From assembly GCA_903840505.1 (NCBI GenBank), contig CAIMGI010000063.1, positions 1 through 47,487 of the forward strand: 47,487 bases of DNA, read 5' to 3'. The notes under the pieces are model-generated. The model made no database searches, was not told the origin of the DNA, and worked only from the letters and a program-made list of their open reading frames with translations. Shown here piece by piece: positions 18,922 through 25,531 of the stretch. Source of the DNA: an uncultured Bacteroidota bacterium. Lineage in GTDB: Bacteria; Bacteroidota; Bacteroidia; UBA4408. How positions within the stretch are numbered: position 1 is the first letter of the stretch; the number at the start of each line of letters is the position of its first letter. A program made the translations under genes and the position numbers.

Positions 18922-19851
18922 ATGAAAAAACAGATACTTTTACTCAGTTTTGTTGTTGCAATTGGCTTTAGCTCTTTTGCACAAGTAATAAACCTTGGTT
19001 TCGAGAATTGGACTCCCGGTGGTAATCCTCCATTTGATGAGCCCGATGGATGGGCTACTTTTAATAGTACATTGTACCCATTAGGAGTAACGAATTATAC
19101 TGCATCAAAAGGAACACCGGCACAAAATGGTTCTTATGCTCTAAGGTTAGAAACGAAAGTATTAGGTGCCCCAGTTAATGATACAGTAACAGCATTTGCC
19201 GTTTGTGGAACGATGAGCATTATCCCTTTTCCTTTTGCCATTAAACTAAAAGGCAAAGCATTGAATCAACGACCAATGTCCGTTTCTGGATTTTATAAAT
19301 ATTCTACACCCGGAGTAACTGATTCCGCTGCAATGGGCGTTTTTGTAACAAAATGGAATGGTACTTCAACTGATACCTTGGGTATAGGTTATGGTAAGGG
19401 AGCCCCGATTGGCGCATATACTCCTTTCACCTTCAATATGTTTTATGACCCTCAATTTAATGGTGTAACACCAGATTCCATTTTAATATTAATATTATCG
19501 AGCGCAAACGATGTTTACCGAACAGTAGGAAGTGTGTTATACATTGATAATTTAACTTTGAATGGAGTTGATTTCAGCACTGTGCAACTTCTTTCTAGTA
19601 ATCCAACAGAAAGTTACTCAGTTTACCCAAATCCGGCAAATGAAGGATTTACTATATCGGCAGCTAAAATCGGAATGAATAGAGATTTCATCCTATACGA
19701 TGCCATTGGAAGAGAAGTAATGAATTTGAAAATAGAAGAGATGAGTACGAGCATCCCTATTACTAAACTACCTGAAGGGCTTTATCACTATAAAATAGTA
19801 AGCACCGGAAATGAAATTATCCACTCCGGGAAAATAGATATTTTACGTTAA
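18922..19851 (+). CDS. Secreted protein with T9SS type A sorting domain (intact paralogue)
   Basis: 309 residues from ATG 18922; longer in-frame starts would run through the terminator and promoter. Signal peptide MKKQILLLSFVVAIGFSSFAQ. The main part starts NLGFENWTPGG and has a beta-sandwich pattern (ALRLETK, KGKALNQRP, SVSGFYKYS, VFVTKWNGTS, VLYIDNLTLNGVDF), resembling PCMD-like carbohydrate-associated domains, though not certain. The T9SS type A tail covers the last ~75 residues (YSVYPNPANEGFTIS ... LPEGLYHYKIVS). Tandem duplicate of the split gene before it, with its own promoter. Likely exported to the cell surface; function unknown. Confidence 0.87.
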   Translation: MKKQILLLSFVVAIGFSSFAQVINLGFENWTPGGNPPFDEPDGWATFNSTLYPLGVTNYTASKGTPAQNGSYALRLETKVLGAPVNDTVTAFAVCGTMSIIPFPFAIKLKGKALNQRPMSVSGFYKYSTPGVTDSAAMGVFVTKWNGTSTDTLGIGYGKGAPIGAYTPFTFNMFYDPQFNGVTPDSILILILSSANDVYRTVGSVLYIDNLTLNGVDFSTVQLLSSNPTESYSVYPNPANEGFTISAAKIGMNRDFILYDAIGREVMNLKIEEMSTSIPITKLPEGLYHYKIVSTGNEIIHSGKIDILR

Positions 19852-19866
19852 GAAAATTTCAATTGG

Positions 19867-19908
19867 AATAAAACAACCTCAGAAAAATTTTTCTGAGGCT
19901 GTTTTATT
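19867..19908. terminator. Long hairpin terminator after the T9SS paralogue
   Basis: AATAAAACAACCTCAGAAAAA pairs with TTTTTCTGAGGCTGTTTTATT with one mismatch. A- and T-runs on both sides could make it work in both directions, although only the plus-strand gene ends here. Confidence 0.8.
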
Positions 19909-19911
19909 CTG

Positions 19912-19919
19912 TAGCTTTG
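19912..19919 (+). promoter_or_regulatory. -7 box (TAGCTTTG) of the SirB-cytochrome c / hflX pair
   Basis: Full match to TAnnTTTG, directly after the terminator hairpin, with a predicted leader of about 15 nt to ATG 19938. The -33 region lies inside the hairpin. Confidence 0.55.
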
Positions 19920-19937
19920 GCAATCAAAAAACGATAA

Positions 19938-20573
19938 ATGGAAGCACTAAAATATACACACATCGTATCGGCATTTTTATTTATGCTTATATACATCATT
20001 AAAACAAGTATGCTTGTTTTAGATAAAAATGACGTCTTAACAAAATTCAAAAAAGCAACTCGAGTTCCTGAAATGATTGTGAGTACGCTGTTTTTAGTAA
20101 CAGGTGTTTGGCTGTTTGTTGAAATTGGCAATATTAAATTTTTACAAATAGTAAAATTGGTATGTGTATTCGCTTCGATTCCACTTGCTGTAATTGGATT
20201 TAAGAAAGGAAACAAAGCCCTTGCAGTTATCTCTGTATTGCTTATCATCATGTCGTACGGCCTCGCAGAAATGGCTAAAAAGAAACCTTATCCCGTTAAA
20301 CATATTGAAGAAAACACTTCAAGTACAACTAATATTAGTGATGATTATAAGTTTGGTGGAGATGTATACAAAGCAAATTGTGCTGTTTGTCATGGTTTAG
20401 ATGGAATGAAAGGATACAATAACGCAACAGATTTAAGTAAATCGGTGTTGGATAAAAATGGCATTGTGGAAGTAATTAGCAATGGGAGAGGAAGTATGGC
20501 TGCTTACAAAGACCAATTAAATGAAAATGAAATTGAGAAAACTGCTACCTTTATTTTATCCCTGAAAAAATAA
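19938..20573 (+). CDS. SirB-like membrane domain fused to a c-type cytochrome
   Basis: 211 residues. Four membrane helices (about 8-110) match the SirB-like layout (YTHIVSAFLFMLIYIIKTSM ... FLQIVKLVCVFASIPLAVIG). A linker rich in Ser/Thr follows, and then a monohaem cytochrome c domain with CAVCH at 148-152 (DVYKANCAVCHG) and the distal Met in GRGSMAAYKDQL. The haem domain must face the periplasm. Function probably in electron transfer; partner oxidase or reductase not in the window. The stop is 9 bp before the hflX start, so the two genes are probably co-transcribed. SirB and cytochrome c on one chain is an uncommon arrangement. Confidence 0.85.
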   Translation: MEALKYTHIVSAFLFMLIYIIKTSMLVLDKNDVLTKFKKATRVPEMIVSTLFLVTGVWLFVEIGNIKFLQIVKLVCVFASIPLAVIGFKKGNKALAVISVLLIIMSYGLAEMAKKKPYPVKHIEENTSSTTNISDDYKFGGDVYKANCAVCHGLDGMKGYNNATDLSKSVLDKNGIVEVISNGRGSMAAYKDQLNENEIEKTATFILSLKK

Positions 20574-20582
20574 TATTATACT

Positions 20583-21770
20583 TTGTTTGACACAGAAAGA
20601 AAAGAAGAGTCGTCCGTACTGATTGGAATTATTAATCAACAACAAGACGAATACACTTCGGAGGAATATTTGAATGAGTTGGCTTTTCTGTCTGAAACCG
20701 CAGGATTTAAGCCTGTAAAACGTTTTTCACAAAAAGTAAGCAAACAAGACCCCCGCACCTTTATTGGTAGCGGAAAAATAGCCCTTATTGCCGAATACAT
20801 CAAAGAACACAAGGTTGATATTGCGATTTTTGACGATGAGTTAAGTCCATCGCAATTACGAAATATTGAGAAGGAATTGAATTGCAAAATTCTTGATCGC
20901 ACTACACTTATCCTTGAAATATTTGCACAAAGGGCTCAAACAGCACACGCAAAAACACAAGTCGACCTTGCCTATTATCAATATATGTTACCGCGACTGA
21001 AAGGGATGTGGACACATTTGGAAAGGCAAAGAGGTGGAACCGGTACAAGAGGTGGTTCGGGTGAGAAAGAGATAGAAACAGATAAACGTGTTATTCAACA
21101 CAAAATAACCTTGCTAAAGGAAAAGTTAGTGGAGATTGACAAACAAATGTCGACCCAACGAAAAAGCCGTGGAGATATGATTCGTGTTGCTTTGGTTGGT
21201 TATACGAATGTGGGCAAATCAACGATTATGAATTTACTTAGCAAATCAACCGTATTTGCCGAAAACAAATTGTTTGCAACATTGGACACTACTGTTAGAA
21301 AAGTAGTAATAGATAACCTTCCTTTTTTACTTTCAGATACAGTTGGATTTATACGCAAGTTGCCAACCAATTTAATTGAATCGTTTAAATCAACATTGGA
21401 TGAAGTGCGCGAAGCAGATGTGTTGATACACGTGGTAGATATTTCGCAGCGCAACTTCGAAGACCAAATGAATGTGGTGAACGATACCTTGCGCGACTTA
21501 AAAGCATTGGATAAAAAAACAATATTGGTTTTTAATAAAATTGATGCTTTTAGGTATATTCAAAAAGAGGAAGACGATTTAACGCCTTTTACAAGGGAAA
21601 ACATGTCTTTGGACGACCTTAAAAAAAGCTGGATGAGTAAGCTTAATAGCCCTTGTATATTTATTTCGGCAACCGACAAAGAAAACGTTGATGAGTTTAA
21701 AAATACCATCTACAATTTGGTAAAGGAGCTTCATGTTAAACGCTTTCCTTATAATAATTTATTGTACTAA
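20583..21770 (+). CDS. hflX: Ribosome-associated GTPase HflX (TTG start)
   Basis: 395 residues. The N-terminal HflX domain (FKPVKRFSQKVSKQDPRTFI ... SGKIALIAEYI; IFDDELSPSQLRNIEKEL) and the conserved linker (QVDLAYYQYMLPRLKGMW, RGGTGTRGGSGEKEIETD) come before the G domain: GYTNVGKST (about 206-214), DTVGF, NKID and the SATDKEN segment. HflX rescues stalled ribosomes. No ATG or GTG is available before the conserved N-terminus; TTG at 20583, 9 bp after the upstream stop, is the only sensible start. Confidence 0.95.
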   Translation: MFDTERKEESSVLIGIINQQQDEYTSEEYLNELAFLSETAGFKPVKRFSQKVSKQDPRTFIGSGKIALIAEYIKEHKVDIAIFDDELSPSQLRNIEKELNCKILDRTTLILEIFAQRAQTAHAKTQVDLAYYQYMLPRLKGMWTHLERQRGGTGTRGGSGEKEIETDKRVIQHKITLLKEKLVEIDKQMSTQRKSRGDMIRVALVGYTNVGKSTIMNLLSKSTVFAENKLFATLDTTVRKVVIDNLPFLLSDTVGFIRKLPTNLIESFKSTLDEVREADVLIHVVDISQRNFEDQMNVVNDTLRDLKALDKKTILVFNKIDAFRYIQKEEDDLTPFTRENMSLDDLKKSWMSKLNSPCIFISATDKENVDEFKNTIYNLVKELHVKRFPYNNLLY

Positions 21771-21844
21771 TAAATTGCTTTAAATAAGCAGTATTGCTAC
21801 ATTTGCGCATTCAATTTTTCCATTGAAGTTCTTTATAAATATAT

Positions 21845-21916
21845 GGTTTCGTAGTTCAACGGATAGAATAGAAGTTTCCTAAACTTTTGATCCCAGTTCG
21901 ATTCTGGGCGAGACTA
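21845..21916 (+). tRNA. tRNA-Arg (anticodon CCT)
   Basis: 72 nt fold into a full cloverleaf: acceptor GGTTTCG/CGAGACT (with G1-U72 and one more G-U), D-arm GTTC/GAAT with GG in the loop, anticodon stem GAAGT/ACTTT with loop TTCCTAA (CCT at 21878-21880, U33 and A37), a 4-nt variable loop, T-arm CCCAG/CTGGG with loop TTCGATT, and discriminator A at 21916. It reads AGG. No CCA is encoded. It stands alone between hflX and the convergent permease. Confidence 0.92.
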
Positions 21917-21942
21917 CTTTGATTTTAAAAACGTTTTTTACT

Positions 21943-23022
21943 CTATTTCCGTTTCATCCTATTCTTTACCCTTTCTATAAAACCTAACTCTGCTTTAGCA
22001 CTTTCAATTTCGCCAATCAGAAAACCGTAAGGTTTTAACGATTCGATGTGATCGCAAACAATTTTAAACATTGCGATAAGAGGAATGGCAAGAAAAATTC
22101 CCGGTATACCCCAAACCAATTCACCAATAACCAATGCTATGATAGTAAACAATGGATTAATCTTTACCTGTGAACCAACAATGAATGGTTCCAATAACCA
22201 TCCTTGTATAAATTGTACAATGCCATAAGTACCTACAATGCCTATCAAAACAGAAAAATTAGCTCCATTCACAGCAGCTATTAATACCGTAATAATGGTA
22301 CCTGTGATATTTCCAATAAAAGGCACTATTTCTAACAGACCACAAAGGAAGGCAAAAAACAAAGGGTTTTTAAGTCCCAATATGGAAAAACCAATACCAT
22401 ACATTATCCACAAGCATACAATCATTTTTGTTAACCCAAGAAGATACTGCTGCGATACCTTAGCTGCCATATATACAACCTTTTCCATTTCCATTTGCCG
22501 AGAAGAAGGTGAAAGTTTAACAAAAAAATTCTTAATATGACCACGATAATATAACAGACCAAAAACATACACCATTATCAAAATTAAACCACTAAGGATA
22601 CTCGCAAGTGAACCGGCCATAAAAGATATTCCGCCTGTAACGGAAGATTGCTGATCTTTGAGCAATTGCCATTGCTTTTCAACAGTAATACCAAACTGAT
22701 TCGATATATATTGCTGAATGCGATTGGCTGTTTCAATTGCACGTTGCTTTATAAGAACTACATCACTTGTTAGTTCAGAAATTTGCCATCCCAACAGTGA
22801 AAAAATACCAACAATTAAAAACAACAATACGAATAAACATATCAGCGCAGCTACTCCTCTGTGCAATTTTTTTTCCATCCATCTACAAAAAGGCAAGAAG
22901 AGCGTTGCCAAAACAGATCCAATAGCTAGGGGCATAAGAAAATCTTTCGCAAAATGCAATCCGGCAAAAACAAGAAAAAGAATCAGTAGCTTTTTCAGAA
23001 TTGAAGTAGTACTCGTTGTCAT
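21943..23022 (-). CDS. AI-2E family transporter (PerM-type permease)
   Basis: 359 residues, 7-8 predicted membrane helices. The first pair (LLILFLVFAGLHFAKDFLMP, ALICLFVLLFLIVGIFSLLG) is followed by an extracytoplasmic helical domain. The family's conserved C-terminal block is clear: LLEIVPFIGNITGTIITVL, VQFIQGWLLEPFIVGSQVKI and IPGIFLAIPLIAMFKIV. Members export autoinducer-2 or other small molecules, or act as Na+/H+ antiporters; the substrate here is unknown. It is transcribed towards the tRNA and divergently from the class V aminotransferase. Confidence 0.9.
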   Translation of the reverse strand: MTTSTTSILKKLLILFLVFAGLHFAKDFLMPLAIGSVLATLFLPFCRWMEKKLHRGVAALICLFVLLFLIVGIFSLLGWQISELTSDVVLIKQRAIETANRIQQYISNQFGITVEKQWQLLKDQQSSVTGGISFMAGSLASILSGLILIMVYVFGLLYYRGHIKNFFVKLSPSSRQMEMEKVVYMAAKVSQQYLLGLTKMIVCLWIMYGIGFSILGLKNPLFFAFLCGLLEIVPFIGNITGTIITVLIAAVNGANFSVLIGIVGTYGIVQFIQGWLLEPFIVGSQVKINPLFTIIALVIGELVWGIPGIFLAIPLIAMFKIVCDHIESLKPYGFLIGEIESAKAELGFIERVKNRMKRK

Positions 23023-23278
23023 ATCGAATTAATTGAAAAAATTTGTCAAACAATTATTTACCATAAATTGGCTATGCTACAGAATCTGAAAGAATTAACC
23101 ATTGGGTACATTCACGCATTTGTACAACCGCTTTAGTGTTTGCAAATTTATGATATTTTTCTCAGTCCTAAATATCTAGACTACCCTTTAAATATTGGCA
23201 TTTTTTTACAGGAATAAATAACTAAAACAATTACATATCGTTTCTTTTTATATCTTAGTACACACAAATCACTTTGTT
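23023..23278. other. Divergent intergenic region, 256 bp
   Basis: AT-rich spacer between the permease and the class V aminotransferase. No ORF, convincing repeat or clean TAnnTTTG box was found; nearest are ATTGTTTG (minus) and TCACTTTG just before the plus-strand ATG. It probably holds two promoters that I cannot place. Confidence 0.6.
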
Positions 23279-24535
23279 ATGTACAGCAAACGACATTTTA
23301 TAAAAACGCTTCTTCTATCTGCAAGCCTACCATTTGCACTAAGAGCTAAAAACTTTATGCAAAATATACCTGAAACAGTAAACTCATCAATACCAGATGA
23401 TTTTTGGTTACAAATACGGAATGACTATAAATTGAAACCGGACTATATTAATCTTGAAAATGGTTATTACAGTATGATGGCACAACCTGTTTTAGAGAAT
23501 TACTTAAACGATATTCGAAGAGTAAACCTGGAAGGCTCCTATTATATGCGTACCGTTCAATATGAAGAACGACAAAAAATAAAAGAGCAACTAGCAACTT
23601 TAGTTGGCTGTGATTCAACCGAACTTATTATTACGCGAAATACAACCGAGTCGTTAGACACTATTATTGCGGGTTATAAATGGACCTCAGGCGATGAAGC
23701 ATTAATGGCAGAGCAAGATTATGGCAGTATGTTGGATATGTTTAAGCAACAAGCTAAAAGAGTTGGAATAATTAACAAAATGGTTTCTATTCCACTAAAT
23801 CCCACAAGTGATGAGGAGATAGTTGGCTTGTATGAAAAAGCAATTACACCGAAAACAAAATTGCTGATGATATCACATATCATAAACATTACAGGGCAAA
23901 TTTTACCAGTGAAAAAAATATGTGATATGGCTCATCGTAAAGGCGTTGAGGTAATGGTGGACGGTGCACACGCAGTAGCCCATTTTGATTTCAAGATAAA
24001 TGAATTGGGCTGCGATTACTACGGAAGCAGTTTGCATAAATGGCTAGGAACTCCTTTAGGGGCAGGGATTTTATATGTTCGGAAAGAAAAAATAAACAAT
24101 ATTTGGCCTTTGTTTGGTGAGCTTGCCTATGCTGACAATGATATTCTTAAATTAAACCACACCGGAACTACAACAGTTGCTTGTAATATCGCAATTCATT
24201 ACGCAATAGATTACCACAGTAAAATTGGCATAAAACGAAAAGAAGAGCGACTCCGATTTTTACAACAGTATTGGACAACTAAAATAAAAGGTGTTCCGAA
24301 AATTTATTTAAACACTCCTGATGACGCTACTAGAAGTTGTGCTATAGCAAATGTTGGAATCACAGGGATAAAGCCTGCTGATTTGGCAAAAATATTGCTG
24401 CAAAAATACAAAATATGGACTGTTGCAATTGATTCGGCAAATGTAAAAGGGGTTCGTATAACACCCCACATTTATACTACAACTGAAGAATTGGATCAGT
24501 TTGTTGCGGCACTAAAAGAAATGGCAAAAAGTTAA
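23279..24535 (+). CDS. Class V aminotransferase-family PLP enzyme with Tat-like N-terminus
   Basis: 418 residues. The N-terminus 'YSKRHFIKTLLLSASLPFAL' is a KR-type near match to the twin-arginine motif (S/T-R-R-x-F-x-K) followed by a hydrophobic stretch, so export of the folded enzyme is possible. The catalytic part is like isopenicillin N epimerase/cysteine desulphurase: NLENGYYSM, ELIITRNTTESLDTIIAGY, VDGAHAVAHFDF (Asp228), YYGSSLHKWLGTPLGAGIL (Lys254 for PLP) and HTGTTT. The epimerase-like subgroup often has a Tat signal (general knowledge, not shown here). First of a plus-strand trio; 8 bp to the next gene. Confidence 0.87.
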   Translation: MYSKRHFIKTLLLSASLPFALRAKNFMQNIPETVNSSIPDDFWLQIRNDYKLKPDYINLENGYYSMMAQPVLENYLNDIRRVNLEGSYYMRTVQYEERQKIKEQLATLVGCDSTELIITRNTTESLDTIIAGYKWTSGDEALMAEQDYGSMLDMFKQQAKRVGIINKMVSIPLNPTSDEEIVGLYEKAITPKTKLLMISHIINITGQILPVKKICDMAHRKGVEVMVDGAHAVAHFDFKINELGCDYYGSSLHKWLGTPLGAGILYVRKEKINNIWPLFGELAYADNDILKLNHTGTTTVACNIAIHYAIDYHSKIGIKRKEERLRFLQQYWTTKIKGVPKIYLNTPDDATRSCAIANVGITGIKPADLAKILLQKYKIWTVAIDSANVKGVRITPHIYTTTEELDQFVAALKEMAKS

Positions 24536-24543
24536 TATATGAA

Positions 24544-25056
24544 ATGATGATTATTTCATACATCACTACCATTTTAAAATTTAAAGAGCAAGGCGAAAAA
24601 ACAGGTTGGACGTATATAGAAGTCCCTATTGATATTGCGCTGAAATTAAACCCAAACAATAAAAAATCATTTCGCGTAAAGGGCAAATTAGATAACTACC
24701 CTATTCAAAAAATTGCACTATTGCCTATGGGAGAAGGCAATTTCATTTTACCATTAAATGAAGCTATTAGAAAGGGAATTGGTAAAAAGCAGGGCGCAAT
24801 GTTACAAGTAAAATTAGAAAAGGATAAAAGTGAAGTAGTAATAAACTCCGATTTGATGGATTGCCTTGTTGACGATGCAGATGCATTGGCCTTTTTTAAT
24901 CAATTGGCAAAGTCGCACCAACACTATTTTTCAAAATGGATAGAGGGTGCTAAAACGGATGTAACTAAAACAAAACGTATTGCTCAAACTGTAAATGCAT
25001 TGTCACAAAAAATAGGATATAGTGAAATGATACGTTCACTAAAAGAAAAAAAATAA
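24544..25056 (+). CDS. DUF1905 / YdeI-like (bacteriocin-protection family) protein
   Basis: 170 residues. The N-terminal ~95 residues match DUF1905 (TGWTYIEVPIDIALKLNPNN ... FRVKGKLDNYPIQKIALLPM ... LPLNEAIRKGIGKKQGAMLQ). A helical YdeI-type C-terminus follows (DADALAFFNQLAKSHQHYFS KWIEGAKTDVTKTKRIAQTV). Members are small cytoplasmic proteins of unclear activity. Start at ATG 24544; the next codon is also ATG and could be used instead. It lies 8 bp after the aminotransferase and 11 bp before the STAS-like gene. Confidence 0.83.
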   Translation: MMIISYITTILKFKEQGEKTGWTYIEVPIDIALKLNPNNKKSFRVKGKLDNYPIQKIALLPMGEGNFILPLNEAIRKGIGKKQGAMLQVKLEKDKSEVVINSDLMDCLVDDADALAFFNQLAKSHQHYFSKWIEGAKTDVTKTKRIAQTVNALSQKIGYSEMIRSLKEKK

Positions 25057-25067
25057 GCAAATAATAT

Positions 25068-25469
25068 ATGCCAGTAAAATCAACAGTAATAAAAATAGGT
25101 ACCAGCGATATTTGGGTAGACGAACAGAATATTTTACGTGTCAAAGTATATGAAGGTGCCGAATTGAATTTAAAAGAAGTAAAGATTTACTTTGAAGCAT
25201 ATTGTGAACTCGGATGCAATAAAAACAACAAGTTACTTCAGTTAATGGATGTTCAGGTAAATGCTCATATGACAAAGGAAGCAAGGGAATATGTAGCACA
25301 GAATGCGGAAAAATTTTTTATTGCATCGGCTGTTATTACTGCTAATTTAGCTGTACGATTAATAGCAAATTTTATTACTAAATTTTATAAACTGGAAGTC
25401 CCTTTTAAACTATTCGAGACTGAAGAAAAAGCATTAGAGTGGTTATTAAAATATAGAAAATTGGATTGA
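25068..25469 (+). CDS. Small STAS/SpoIIAA-like protein
   Basis: 133 residues, cytoplasmic. Strand-helix pattern: IWVDEQNILRVKVYEGAELN, LLQLMDVQVNAHMTKEAREY, AVITANLAVRLIANFITKFY, VPFKLFETEEKALEWLLKY. This order (short beta start, Asp after a hydrophobic strand, 'EAREY', then a final P.K.F...E.A..WL) matches the SpoIIAA/STAS-like family common in Bacteroidota. The match is by eye, with no clear phospho-serine motif. Two SpoIIE phosphatases are in this window, which makes a STAS-type partner interesting, but it is not next to either. The TTG of the following promoter overlaps its stop. Confidence 0.6.
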   Translation: MPVKSTVIKIGTSDIWVDEQNILRVKVYEGAELNLKEVKIYFEAYCELGCNKNNKLLQLMDVQVNAHMTKEAREYVAQNAEKFFIASAVITANLAVRLIANFITKFYKLEVPFKLFETEEKALEWLLKYRKLD

Positions 25470-25496
25470 ATAGATAATCAAATGTTGATATATTTG
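25466..25496 (+). promoter_or_regulatory. Promoter of the GloVer-repeat protein
   Basis: TTG (25466-25468) and TATATTTG (25489-25496), 20 bp apart, fit the Bacteroidota -33/-7 consensus. The leader to ATG 25532 is about 32 nt. Confidence 0.75.
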
Positions 25497-25531
25497 TAAT
25501 AGTTTGCATTCACAATTTAATACTCCGCTTT

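Noticed and set aside
21929-21940. AAAAACGTTTTT palindrome after the tRNA
   Set aside because: Too short to form a stable terminator stem with a loop.
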